Translations under genes and position numbers: made by a program | In this document: positions 27,005 to 35,501 of the stretch, in pieces | How the letters are laid out: each line of letters starts with the position of its first letter | How positions within the stretch are numbered: the first letter of the stretch is position 1 | Source of the DNA: an uncultured Poribacteria bacterium | GTDB taxonomy: Bacteria; Poribacteria; WGA-4E; WGA-3G | Assembly (NCBI GenBank): GCA_951828515.1 | Contig: OX639992.1 | Location: 4,876,217 to 4,940,216, forward strand | DNA length: 64,000 bases | Direction: 5' to 3' | Notes under the pieces: model-generated | What the model was told of the DNA's origin: nothing | The model's input: only the letters and a program-made list of their open reading frames with translations | The model's database searches: none

Positions 27005-27006
27005 TA

Positions 27007-27132
27007 TATGGTGAATGCTAAAAATATATGGACAGTAGGGGTTGGGTACCCCAACCCAAAATGCCCCATCGCGGTAGGTGAGGTTAGAAACCTCGCCGAT
27101 GTAGCGTATCAAAGTAATTCTAAAATCCACTA
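27007..27132. mobile_element. Diverged MITE abutting the previous one
   Basis: Begins TATGGTGAATGC and ends TAATTCTAAAATCCACTA, a degenerate version of the same ends; the interior contains GGTGAGGTTAGAAACCTCGCC. It lies directly upstream of the ribosome site of the LamG gene. Confidence 0.45.
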
Positions 27133-27148
27133 TAAAAGGAGTAAAGAA

Positions 27149-27949
27149 ATGAAAATTAGATGGGTGTGGATCGGTGTGGTCGTTCTATCTATTGTAAGTG
27201 TGTTAACCACTTCAAGTGATGCCGCATTAGACCCTAACACTATCGTAGGCGTATGGAAATTTGACGAAGGCAAGGGAGATATTGCAAAAGATTCCTCTGA
27301 AAACGGGAACGACGGGACGCTCACAAATAAACCCAAATGGGTAGATGGCAAATTTGGCAAGGCTCTTGAATTTGATGGCACATCTTTTGTCGATATGGGA
27401 AATGACGAATCACTTCAGTTCCACGGAGATGTGACAATCGTTTTTTGGGCTAGACCCGAAAACGTAGCCGCGGGTCGCCAAAACATCGTTTGCAAATCTT
27501 ATGGCGGCGAAGGCTGCTTGACACAGGAACCCGATGGCCGGTTAAGTTTTTATTGGGGCGATTGTGGCGGAAATTGTCAACCGTATGTAGAGGTTACGAG
27601 ACCTACCCCCGGTACTTTCGTAGATGATGAATGGATTCACGTCGCTGAGACGAGAAACGTTTCAAAACGCGAGTATCAGATGTACAAAGATGGTGAAGTT
27701 ACCGCCGAGAGTAAGTGGCTGGAATGTGGGGTGCACCCATGCGGAGACTCCACCCCCAGCGGACTTAATTTGCTTATCGGCTCCGGTTATGCCGGTAAAT
27801 ACAGAGGCATCATTGACGATGTGGCTATCTTTAATGTGGTTCTGAGCGAAGGTGAGATTCAGAGTATCATGGATGATGGATTGGAAAGGGCTTTCGCCGT
27901 TTCCCCCAGCGACAAACTTACCACAACATGGGCATACATAAAGCAGTAA
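27149..27949 (+). CDS. Secreted LamG-domain protein with shared C-terminal tail
   Basis: I start at the ATG at 27149 because AAAAGGAG lies at 27135-27142 and a signal peptide begins at once (WVWIGVVVLSIVSVLTTSSDA). A LamG domain spans most of the 266 residues: VGVWKFDEGKGDIAKDSS, ALEFDGTSFVDMGND, WIHVAETRN and GIIDDVAIFNVVLSEGE. It ends FAVSPSDKLTTTWAYIKQ, the shared tail. An upstream in-frame start would translate MITE sequence. The ligand is unknown. Confidence 0.85.
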   Translation: MKIRWVWIGVVVLSIVSVLTTSSDAALDPNTIVGVWKFDEGKGDIAKDSSENGNDGTLTNKPKWVDGKFGKALEFDGTSFVDMGNDESLQFHGDVTIVFWARPENVAAGRQNIVCKSYGGEGCLTQEPDGRLSFYWGDCGGNCQPYVEVTRPTPGTFVDDEWIHVAETRNVSKREYQMYKDGEVTAESKWLECGVHPCGDSTPSGLNLLIGSGYAGKYRGIIDDVAIFNVVLSEGEIQSIMDDGLERAFAVSPSDKLTTTWAYIKQ

Positions 27950-28021
27950 CGGATTTACAGATAAATGCGAGAACACATCGTTCTTGCATTTGTCATTTAA
28001 TCTGTGGGTTGCAACCTCAGA

Positions 28022-28053
28022 CCCGGTAGGTGCGGTTTCCCAACCGCACCGGA
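28022..28053. repeat. GGTGCGGTT...AACCGCACC hairpin repeat
   Basis: CCGGTAGGTGCGGTTTCCCA followed by ACCGCACCGG forms a near-perfect hairpin after the LamG gene. Similar units lie near 9820, 14940, 31242, 45548 and 51441. Confidence 0.65.
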
Positions 28054-28137
28054 TTATCTCCACCCCACCTCTTCTGTAGGAGGGAACTCCGATTCCCGAC
28101 GCTTACTGATTCCTGACCACTGATAGCCAATTTTCGC

Positions 28138-28166
28138 TTGACCTCTCTCCCAAAACCTATTATCAT
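28138..28166 (+). promoter_or_regulatory. Promoter of the R-M gene, apparently leaderless
   Basis: TTGACC (28138-28143), 17-base spacer, TATCAT (28161-28166). The ATG at 28173 lies seven bases after the -10 box, where transcription should begin, and no Shine-Dalgarno site exists. Confidence 0.6.
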
Positions 28167-28172
28167 ACCTCT

Positions 28173-31100
28173 ATGCCCAAATTAAACCTCAAACCCAATC
28201 ACAAAGCGATCCGCGACTACTACGCCACGCTACAGGAATACGATAAACACGACATCACACACGAAGGCGCCGTCAGTTCACCCTTCGATACCCTCCTACA
28301 CGCCTGCGCAAAACAGATAAACGCCACACTCGTCCCCCAATACCCGATGCGCGCCCCAAAAGGCAACCGTATCGTCATCGACGGCGCAATCATCGACGAA
28401 TACGGACTCCCGCTCGCCTATTGGGAAGCAAAAGATATGGAGGACGACCTGTCAAGGTCCGTCATCGACAAACGCGAGACGGGCTATCCACTCGATAACA
28501 TCCTCTTCCAAACCCCACAACGCGCCATCCTCTACCAGAACGGCGCGGATGTGCTCGATCTCGACATCACCGAACCCGCCAACCTGATTGCCGCACTCCA
28601 ATACCTGTTCTCTTATACCGCACCCGCACTCGACAACTGGCAGACCGCTGTCACCGACTTCAGAGAACACGTCCCAGACCTCGCCACCAGACTCAAGGAA
28701 CTCATTGAGCAACGCCACGAAACCGATCCAGCCTTCAAAAAAGCGTTCACCGATTTCTACGAGACCTGCCGCACCTCCATCAACCCCGAACTCTCACAGG
28801 ACGCCGTTGAAGAGATGCTCATCCAACACATCCTCACCGAACGCATGTTCCGCACCGTTTTTAATAACTCCGCTTTCACCCGCCGAAACATCATCGCACG
28901 TGAAATTGAAAACGTCGTCGACGAACTCATCCGACAGGCGTTCAGTCGCGAGGAGTTTCTCAAACCGTTAGATCGGTTCTATGTCGCCATTGAAGAAGCC
29001 GCAATGCTCTGCAAAGACTTCTCTCAGAAACAACACTTCCTCAACACATTCTACGAGAAATTCTTTCAAGGGTTCTCCGAGGACGTAGCCGACACACACG
29101 GCATCGTCTACACACCGCAACCGATCGTCGATTTCATGGTGAACAGCGTTGAACACATCTTGAAGACCGAATTCGGGCGGTCGCTGTCGGATACCGGTGT
29201 ACACATCATCGATCCCTTCGTCGGGACAGGCAACTTCATCGTCCGACTCATGCAGGACATCCAAGGCACAGCATTAGAGTCGAAATACCGACACGAACTC
29301 CACTGCAACGAGGTGATGCTCCTACCCTACTACATCGCCAGCCTCAACATCGAGCAGGAATACTTCCAACGCACAGGGACGTATCTCCCGTTTGAAGGCA
29401 TCGCACTTGCGGATACGTTTGAGTTGATGGAGCAGGAACAAGGAGAACTCTTCACACAGGAAAACACAGAACGTGTGGAACGACAGAAGGCGGCGGACAT
29501 GTTCGTCGTCATAGGAAACCCACCCTACAACATGGGGCAAGTGAATGAAAACGATAATAACAAAAATCGGAAATATGAGTTAATGGACGAGCGGATTGCA
29601 GAGACGTATGTAAAAGGTTCTAAAGCAACGCTTAGAAATAAACTCTACGATCCGTATGTTAAGGCGATTCGATGGGCATCCGATCGGATTGGAGAGGAAG
29701 GGATTGTCGCATTTGTGACAAACAACGGATTTCTCAACGGTGTGGCGTTTGACGGGATGCGGAAACACCTCGCAGACGATTTCGACGCGATTTATATTGT
29801 AGATTTGGGTGGAAATGCCCGGAAGGGGTTGAAGGTCTCTGACGCTAATGTGTTTGGCATTCGGGTGGGTGTGAGCATCAATCTGTTTGTGAAAAATAAA
29901 GAGGATTCATCAGAGAAACCCCGAATCTTTTACCACCGAACTGATGAAATGTGGAACAAAAAACAGAAATTCGATTTTCTAAATGAGTGCCAACACACAG
30001 GCGGTATTGAGTGGCAAACACTTCAACCAGATACCCGACATACATGGCTGACTGAAGGACTCCATGCTGAGTTTGACACCTTTATATCAATTGGGAAAAA
30101 GGAAACGAAAAAGCCAATAGATATAGGAAAAACAATTTTCGGTCTCTACTCTTTAGGTGTTGTTACCAGCAGAGATAATTTGGTATACTCATTTGATCCT
30201 GCGCTGCTACAAGAACGAGTACACACATTTATTGAGATATACAACACGGCTGTTGACAGAAAGAAAAGACACGACCTTAAAACTCCTGTTGAGGACTTCA
30301 TTGACACAAATGATCCACGAATTAAGTGGAGTCGGCAGGTTAAGACATCACTGAGAAAATTAGAACTAAGTGCTTATGAAGATACTCACTTCCGCGCAGC
30401 CTTGTATCGTCCGTTCTGTCAGAAATATCTCTACTTTGATAACTTTTGGAATGAGGAACGTTATCAACAATACCGAATTTTTCCCACACCAGAAATTGAA
30501 ATGGAAAATTGGATGATTTGTCTGACAGATAAAGGATCTGAAAAACCCTTCATGATTCTTATGAGCAACCAAGTCACTGATTTTCACGTTGTGGGTCCAG
30601 GTTGTAGTACTCAATGCTTTCCCTTCTACACCTACGACGAAGACGGCACCAACCGACAGGAGAACATCACCGATTGGGCGTTAGCAGAATTCCGAACGCG
30701 TTACAACGACAACACCATCACCAAGTGGGACATCTTCCACTACAACTACGGTCTCCTGCACCATCCCACCTACCGCGAGAAATACAAGATGAACCTCAAG
30801 CGTGATCTCCCGCATATCCCCTTTGCCGAAGACTTCTGGGGATTCGCCAACGCCGGTGCAGCGTTAGCAGATCTCCACGTCAACTACGAATCCGCTCCCA
30901 AATACGACGGACTGGAATTCATTGAAACAGAAGGTATGAAGGTAGATTGGAACGTCGAGAAAATGAAACTCTCCAAAGACAAGACACAGTTGAAATACAA
31001 CGATTTCCTGACATTAGACGGCATCCCTACGGAAGTCTATGACTATCAGCTCGGCAACCGTTCCGCGTTGGAGTGGGTCGTAGATCAATATCGCGTCAAG

Positions 31101-31235
31101 GTAGACAAACGAAGCGGGATTGTGAACGACCCGAACCGTGAGTCGGAACAGCGGCATATCATGGATCTGATTGGTCGCGTCATCACCGTCAGCCTGAAGA
31201 CGGTGGAGATTGTTAACGGGTTACCTCCATTGTAA
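28173..31235 (+). CDS. Single-chain restriction-modification enzyme (type IIG / ISP-like, no helicase)
   Basis: The 1020-residue protein begins with a PD-(D/E)xK-like nuclease region: VIDGAIIDEYGLPLAYWEAKD (split: VIDGAIIDEYG, LPLAYWEAKD). An adenine N6-methyltransferase follows, with AdoMet motif DPFVGTGNFIVRL near residue 350 and catalytic NPPY near residue 450. The C-terminal part should hold the target recognition domain. Type ISP enzymes also carry a RecA-type helicase, which I do not see, so a type IIG-like enzyme is more likely. The 29.5-30.6 kb part is visibly more AT-rich than the ends of the gene, consistent with exchange of the recognition region. Confidence 0.8.
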   Translation: MPKLNLKPNHKAIRDYYATLQEYDKHDITHEGAVSSPFDTLLHACAKQINATLVPQYPMRAPKGNRIVIDGAIIDEYGLPLAYWEAKDMEDDLSRSVIDKRETGYPLDNILFQTPQRAILYQNGADVLDLDITEPANLIAALQYLFSYTAPALDNWQTAVTDFREHVPDLATRLKELIEQRHETDPAFKKAFTDFYETCRTSINPELSQDAVEEMLIQHILTERMFRTVFNNSAFTRRNIIAREIENVVDELIRQAFSREEFLKPLDRFYVAIEEAAMLCKDFSQKQHFLNTFYEKFFQGFSEDVADTHGIVYTPQPIVDFMVNSVEHILKTEFGRSLSDTGVHIIDPFVGTGNFIVRLMQDIQGTALESKYRHELHCNEVMLLPYYIASLNIEQEYFQRTGTYLPFEGIALADTFELMEQEQGELFTQENTERVERQKAADMFVVIGNPPYNMGQVNENDNNKNRKYELMDERIAETYVKGSKATLRNKLYDPYVKAIRWASDRIGEEGIVAFVTNNGFLNGVAFDGMRKHLADDFDAIYIVDLGGNARKGLKVSDANVFGIRVGVSINLFVKNKEDSSEKPRIFYHRTDEMWNKKQKFDFLNECQHTGGIEWQTLQPDTRHTWLTEGLHAEFDTFISIGKKETKKPIDIGKTIFGLYSLGVVTSRDNLVYSFDPALLQERVHTFIEIYNTAVDRKKRHDLKTPVEDFIDTNDPRIKWSRQVKTSLRKLELSAYEDTHFRAALYRPFCQKYLYFDNFWNEERYQQYRIFPTPEIEMENWMICLTDKGSEKPFMILMSNQVTDFHVVGPGCSTQCFPFYTYDEDGTNRQENITDWALAEFRTRYNDNTITKWDIFHYNYGLLHHPTYREKYKMNLKRDLPHIPFAEDFWGFANAGAALADLHVNYESAPKYDGLEFIETEGMKVDWNVEKMKLSKDKTQLKYNDFLTLDGIPTEVYDYQLGNRSALEWVVDQYRVKVDKRSGIVNDPNRESEQRHIMDLIGRVITVSLKTVEIVNGLPPL

Positions 31236-31241
31236 CCCCTA

Positions 31242-31271
31242 ACCGGTAGGTGCGGTTTCCTAACCGCACGG
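31242..31271. repeat. GGTGCGGTT...AACCGCACC hairpin repeat
   Basis: Hairpin just after the R-M stop codon; GTGCGGTT pairs with AACCGCAC. Confidence 0.65.
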
Positions 31272-31346
31272 GTTGCGCCGAAGGCTTTACCTACGCTTAA
31301 AAAACCTAAAAGATCGTAACTTCGGTCCTGTTGGAAGATGTCGCAC

Positions 31347-31697
31347 TCATCGCTTGGTTAACCCGACAGAAAACCTTGGACTTCGCGAAACACTGACCAC
31401 GGCATCAGCATGTTCAAGCTGCTTGGCAACCCTAGGCGTACAGGTAATGAACAACATATTGAAAACTGTCGGTTCTTCAATCTTGAAAACCTCAGCATCC
31501 AATCCATGCTTTTTAATCCACATTTTAATTTCATTCTTGCGTTTGACAGAATTCGCCTTTAATAATTTATACTTCCCTGCCCGGTCAACTTCCGCTAGAT
31601 CCTCGGACGAGGGGCGGTTTACCCTTACCAGGAATTCAGCCATATTTGACGGTGGGACCGAGTGGATAATTTCTGTTTTACGGATTTTCGTTCCCAT
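31347..31697 (-). CDS. Small partner of the subtilase, possible propeptide-like inhibitor
   Basis: I start at the ATG at 31697 (116 residues); it overlaps the end of the subtilase gene by 20 bases, so the two are coupled. The sequence (FLVRVNRPSSEDLAEVDRAG, then AKQLEHADAVVSVSRSP) has the size and alternating pattern of an inhibitor_I9-like subtilase propeptide, where the final strand runs toward the protease active site. This match is by eye and weak. No signal peptide is present, as in the protease. An alternative is an unrelated adaptor. Confidence 0.55.
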   Translation of the reverse strand: MGTKIRKTEIIHSVPPSNMAEFLVRVNRPSSEDLAEVDRAGKYKLLKANSVKRKNEIKMWIKKHGLDAEVFKIEEPTVFNMLFITCTPRVAKQLEHADAVVSVSRSPRFSVGLTKR

Positions 31698-33003
31698 CTT
31701 CTGTGAACCTCGCAAGTCCTGCTCCAATCCTATCCGCGGGTGCTTGGAGAGGGAGAGCTGTATTGAGAAGGTGTCGCCGAAGTGCCTCCCCATAGAACTT
31801 TGCATCCGCTGAGGCATAAAGGGCAGCAATTCCAGCAACATAAGGCGTGGCCATGCTCGTTCCACTCATATGCTTGTATAAACTTCTATTGTCTTTGTCT
31901 CGTTCTAAACTTGAAAAAATATTAACACCATAGCCTGCAATGTCAGGTTGTGTTCCCTCTCCAGTAGGTGAGAGACCTCCACTACTGAACCAAGCTGGCT
32001 CGTGATTAAAATCAACTGCGCCAACCGATAAGGTTTCGGGAAAGTATCCAGGTGCACGCATTTTGCCGGGACCATCATTGCCGATAGCAACTACAGGAAG
32101 AACATCGAAATCTTCAACTAAAGTTGAAATAAGATCTTGGATACCAACCATCAAGGTAGCCCGATCACTTTTAGGAATGTGTTCCGGTGCAAACCCTAAG
32201 GACATATTTACAATAACAGGTTTACTGCGATTTTTCTCACTTTTGAATTGAGAAAGCATCCAATCTAAAGCAATACTAATGCGTGATAAACTTGTCTGGT
32301 ATGTATCACTTTCGATGACTGAGGCAACCATGAGATCTGCACCAGGGGCAACTCCGACGTGTTGGCCTGCAACAATACCACAAACATGGGTGCCATGTCC
32401 ACCCACGTCAAACCCGCGAACTGCACGTAGGTTGTCAACTCCAGAATAAGGTGGTACATAACGAAAATCAATTCCCTTTTGACGAAATTGAATATGGTCG
32501 GCATCACAACCGGTATCAAGTACACCAACCAAAACGCCTTTTCCTGTAATGCCGTTGCTGTGTGCTTGATGAATCCCACTTTCGGCCGACCAGGCTATCT
32601 GCCTCCTGCGCCGGTAAACTCTTTCGGAAGATGTCGGCTTTGATAGAGAGAACTGAACATCATTGATAATATCATATTCTAACTCATCAAACGGCTTCTG
32701 AGCTTCTTTAATCTTCTTGCTGTCTGAACTATTGACTACGTACGCCCCTAGATAATTGAGAGGCATAAAATTTGATCCTTGTTCATTATCTAATGCCTGT
32801 TCGTCAATAGGGGCTTCCAGGGTGACTTGCTTGAACCCCAAAACGGATAGTGCCTCAGTGATCTTCTGAGTTAGGGCATTTGCGAGTTTTGGGAATAGTT
32901 TATTGCTGCCCCCTTGTGATTGTTGTTTATCATCTACCGACAAGGTTCCGGAGTTTATTGTCTGAGAGTTTGGCTTCTTAACTAACGCGATAAAACTATG
33001 CAT
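31678..33003 (-). CDS. Cytoplasmic subtilisin-like serine protease (S8)
   Basis: The catalytic triad is clear: Asp163 in VLDTG, His203 in GGHGTH and Ser383 in GTSMATP, with the oxyanion Asn in AIGNDGPG. The first about 120 residues contain a propeptide-like segment and no signal peptide or membrane segment, so the 441-residue protein probably acts inside the cell. AAGGA lies nine bases before the ATG. Together with the overlapping small gene, next to R-M and IsrB genes, it looks like an imported accessory module; the locus is more AT-rich than the riboflavin region. Confidence 0.88.
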   Translation of the reverse strand: MHSFIALVKKPNSQTINSGTLSVDDKQQSQGGSNKLFPKLANALTQKITEALSVLGFKQVTLEAPIDEQALDNEQGSNFMPLNYLGAYVVNSSDSKKIKEAQKPFDELEYDIINDVQFSLSKPTSSERVYRRRRQIAWSAESGIHQAHSNGITGKGVLVGVLDTGCDADHIQFRQKGIDFRYVPPYSGVDNLRAVRGFDVGGHGTHVCGIVAGQHVGVAPGADLMVASVIESDTYQTSLSRISIALDWMLSQFKSEKNRSKPVIVNMSLGFAPEHIPKSDRATLMVGIQDLISTLVEDFDVLPVVAIGNDGPGKMRAPGYFPETLSVGAVDFNHEPAWFSSGGLSPTGEGTQPDIAGYGVNIFSSLERDKDNRSLYKHMSGTSMATPYVAGIAALYASADAKFYGEALRRHLLNTALPLQAPADRIGAGLARFTEDGNENP

Positions 33004-33250
33004 CTACAATTTCCTTTTTCACTTCATACGAGGTAATTCTTGCCATATTTCTGTTTTCCATGTGTATAGAAATAGAATACTAAGAAAGCATTAAAATTGC
33101 AACCAAAATTTGTATGCAAGCAAGAACCACTAGATATCACACGATAGGTCTTCATATCCAGTTACAAGGACTTGTTAAGTTAATGATACCATAAAAAGCA
33201 GTGAAAAGCAACGAATTCAATGAGGGACTGCCTTAGCAGTAGGAAAACCA

Positions 33251-33463
33251 CTACATCCCATGAATCCGTTTATGGCATCCGCCGCACACTGCTGTCAGGT
33301 CCTTGAGTCGTTCTCTGCCGACGCGTTTATAGGTCTCGTGATGCACCTGTGTAGCGCGTCTCCCACACTTCCGACATTTGTACCCCGCACGCTTCATAAT
33401 CGTCCGGCGTTTGGTTCGCCATCGTTTTGATTTCCGGTATCTGCTATATGATTTCTTGTTCAT
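33251..33463 (-). CDS. Small HNH-type nuclease-like protein
   Basis: A 70-residue basic protein with a compact treble-clef: CRKCGRR, then VHHETYKRVG and CGGCHKRIHGM. The two CxxC pairs would bind zinc and the HH plus final H fit a beta-beta-alpha-metal (HNH) core. The N-terminal 25 residues are Lys/Arg rich. It may be a nicking enzyme or homing-type relic. It is divergent to the interrupted antitoxin gene. Between it and the subtilase (33004-33250) I see no gene. Confidence 0.7.
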   Translation of the reverse strand: MNKKSYSRYRKSKRWRTKRRTIMKRAGYKCRKCGRRATQVHHETYKRVGRERLKDLTAVCGGCHKRIHGM

Positions 33464-33584
33464 TCATTACCCTCAAAATAAGCTTCAGAGTAATCAAGAA
33501 CATTATTGCTTTTACTTCTTAAAATTGTAGCATAGTTGATGAGGACATTCAAGGCAGAATCGCGATCCGAACGAACTCCCTACC

Positions 33585-33613
33585 TTGACTTATAGAAGCG
33601 AATCTGCTATTAT
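33585..33613 (+). promoter_or_regulatory. Promoter of the interrupted antitoxin-like gene
   Basis: TTGACT (33585-33590), 17-base spacer, TATTAT (33608-33613), about 40 bases before the ATG at 33655. It may now also drive RNA that crosses into the IsrB element. Confidence 0.7.
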
Positions 33614-33703
33614 TTACTATGAACAATTTTGACCTTCTCTATAAAGGAAAATCTATGAGTCAAACAACACCCAATCAACAGGATCCAGATATGCTCGGTC
33701 AAT

Positions 33704-33904
33704 AACCCCAAGCTAAAGCATGGGGCTTGTGCGAAGCGTATACCAAACGTTCACTCCACAAGTTAAACTATTTTCTACAGTAAAATATCGCAGTATCTTG
33801 GGCGTGGTAGCCTACCCTATGTATTGGATACTCCCCTCGTCTGATACCGCTTGGATACTGTGATCTGGAAGGGGCAATACAAACTCCTATGAGAATTACA
33901 AACT
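33704..33904 (+). ncRNA. Putative omega-RNA of the IsrB element
   Basis: In IscB and IsrB loci the omega-RNA is encoded just upstream of the protein gene, with its guide taken from the flank outside the left end. The 201 bases before the IsrB ATG are non-coding, begin with the left-end hairpin, and the guide would be about 33684-33703, the start of the interrupted gene. In the intact allele this guide sequence is followed by ATGA, which fits the NTGA TAM I recall for a characterised IsrB. Confidence 0.6.
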
Positions 33905-34933
33905 ATGTTTGTTCCTGTCGTTGATAAAGCACAAAAGCCACTCATGCCTACCAAGCCTTCGCGGGCAAGGAAGTGGATTAGAGACAAGAAGGCAACACCG
34001 TTTTGGAAAAATGGGATATTCTGCGTGCGTTTAAATGTAGAGCCATCGGATAGATACTTCCAAGAGATTGCTGTGGGGGTAGACCCTGGTAGTAAGAAGG
34101 AAGGCTTTACCGTGAAAAGTGAGTCGCATACCTACTTGAATGTGCAAGCAGACGCGCATAACAAGGTGGGTAAGAAGGTTGAAAAGCGTCGTGAGTTGCG
34201 GAGGGGTCGTCGGTCACGTAAGTGTCCGAACCGCAAGAACCGCACCAATAGACTTGCGAACAAAGCACGCATCCCTGCTGGCACGCGTGCGAGGTGGGAC
34301 TGGAAACTGCGTATATTAGACTGGTTTTCCAAACTCTATCCAATCACACACGTTTGTGTTGAAGATATAAAAGCCCGGAGTATAGAACGTGCAAAGAAGT
34401 GGAATCAGTCGTTTAGTCCTTTGGAAGTTGGTAAGCAGTGGTTCTACACAGAAGTTGAGAAACGGTGGAAGTTGCGAACACTTCAAGGATGGGAAACAAA
34501 AGAGATACGCGATAGACTTGGACTCAAAAAATCGTCAAAGAAACTATCAGAAACCTTTGAGGCACATTGCGTAGATAGCTGGTGTCTCGCGTATCATACC
34601 GTAGGCGGTTCTGATATACCCGAGCATCGGGATATATTCTGTATATCGCCAATCCCGATCCAGCGAAGGGCGTTACACAGAGAGCAACCGAAAAAGGGCG
34701 GGATTCGTTCAAGGTATGGCGGAACAGCATTGGGAAACGGTCTCGTTAAGAACGTCCTTGTCAAGCATGTTATGTATGGTTTCTCACGTCTGTCGGGCAT
34801 CAACGCAAAAGGTTTATTTGCTATCTATAGTCTTGATGGGAAACGCTTAACAACAAGTGCGAAGCAAAACAGTTTCAAAGTCCTCACACGGCTTAACTTT
34901 ACCTATAGGAGCGGGCATTCCTCCCCAACCTAA
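33905..34933 (+). CDS. isrB: IsrB-type RNA-guided nickase (PLMP plus RuvC, no HNH)
   Basis: The 342-residue protein opens with the PLMP domain (KPLMPTKPSRARKWIRD, residues 11-27). RuvC-I is GVDPGSK with Asp60, an arginine-rich bridge helix spans about 88-130, RuvC-II has Glu153 in VCVEDIK and RuvC-III has His221 and Asp224 in EAHCVDSW. Only about 65 residues separate RuvC-II and RuvC-III, so the HNH domain of IscB is absent; this is the IsrB class, ancestor-like relatives of Cas9 that nick DNA with an omega-RNA. All catalytic positions look intact. The length matches the roughly 350 residues usual for IsrB. Confidence 0.85.
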   Translation: MFVPVVDKAQKPLMPTKPSRARKWIRDKKATPFWKNGIFCVRLNVEPSDRYFQEIAVGVDPGSKKEGFTVKSESHTYLNVQADAHNKVGKKVEKRRELRRGRRSRKCPNRKNRTNRLANKARIPAGTRARWDWKLRILDWFSKLYPITHVCVEDIKARSIERAKKWNQSFSPLEVGKQWFYTEVEKRWKLRTLQGWETKEIRDRLGLKKSSKKLSETFEAHCVDSWCLAYHTVGGSDIPEHRDIFCISPIPIQRRALHREQPKKGGIRSRYGGTALGNGLVKNVLVKHVMYGFSRLSGINAKGLFAIYSLDGKRLTTSAKQNSFKVLTRLNFTYRSGHSSPT

Positions 34934-35133
34934 AGGATGGGGTCTCCTGCCCGAAGATTGATGATTTCAGTAAAGGGGTTCGGGGCAAATATGCGGAGCG
35001 ATACCACGCAGGCACAAACCTGATTCGGCTGGACGACGACGTAGCCGAAATGTTCCCAGACGCGAAATCTGTTAACGATGCCTTGAGAGCGTTAGGAAAA
35101 ATCATCGCCGAGCACCAGCAAAAAACTTCATAA

Positions 35134-35345
35134 GCCAGAACCATTTTCTCTTCGGCACCTTCCAACCTTACCCAACACCCTTGTTAAGGGAGCACCCCTG
35201 CTATACACTTGCCGCCCCGCTGGGGCTTTGTCTTTTCTGAAACGTTTTTCTACACACATGTCGCCCCGCTGGGGCTGAAGATACCGCAATACACAATTAC
35301 CAAAATCCGCGCAATCCGCACAATCCGTGTCATCCGCGATTCAGA
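35134..35345. repeat. Intergenic repeats: CGCCCCGCTGGGGCT pair and AATCCGCG iterations
   Basis: Two copies of CGCCCCGCTGGGGCT (35214-35228 and 35262-35276) are followed by a degenerate array ATCCGCGCAATCCGCACAAT (about 35308-35345). The same AATCCG array, and an AATCCTG array like the one at 35650-35695, recur at 52120-52216. No gene is seen between 35134 and 35755. Confidence 0.6.
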
Positions 35346-35379
35346 CAATGAACACCCACATTCCCCAATTACAATTCTT

Positions 35380-35501
35380 TAGGACTTACGCAGTTGACCC
35401 ATTGTCGCGCAGTCTTTGGTTCGTAGTAGCGCAATTCATTGCGCTTTCTTCGGGAATATCCCCTCAATCTTGGCATGGAATCCAATGTTGCGTAAGTCCT
35501 G
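35380..35501. mobile_element. 122-bp MITE, copy 3 (5-bp target duplication TTCTT)
   Basis: TAGGACTTACGCA and TGCGTAAGTCCTG ends, exactly 122 bp, flanked by TTCTT at 35375-35379 and 35502-35506. Confidence 0.88.

Larger units (their letters stand above)
33704..34960 (+). mobile_element. IsrB (OMEGA) transposon
   Basis: The 1257-bp element has a hairpin at each end built on the same plan: CCCCAAGCTAAAGCATGGGG at the left and CCCCAACCTAAAGGATGGGG at the right. No target duplication is seen, as expected for single-strand IS200/IS605-type transposition. The borders are fixed by restoration of the host frame. It carries no TnpA, so it depends on a transposase elsewhere. Confidence 0.8.
33655..35133 (+). 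pseudogene. Small antitoxin-like gene interrupted by the IsrB element
   Basis: Codons 1-16 (33655-33702) plus one base come before the element and 34961-35133 after it. Joining base 33703 directly to 34961 restores one frame of 73 codons without loss or duplication: MSQTTPNQQDPDMLGQ, YDFSKGVRGKYAERYHAGTN, LIRLDDDVAEMFPDAKSVND, ALRALGKIIAEHQQKTS. The YDFS-GVRGKYA-RY--GTN pattern is that of a widespread family of small proteins found next to toxins, so an antitoxin is likely. AAAGGA precedes the ATG. No toxin gene remains nearby. Confidence 0.75.

Noticed and set aside
31273-31812. Plus-strand ORFs opposite the subtilase pair
   Set aside because: They are antisense to genes with clear motifs and have no ribosome sites or recognisable domains.
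33905-34933. TnpB (IS605 OrfB) or IscB
   Set aside because: The N-terminal PLMP domain excludes TnpB, and the short RuvC-II to RuvC-III distance leaves no room for the HNH of IscB.
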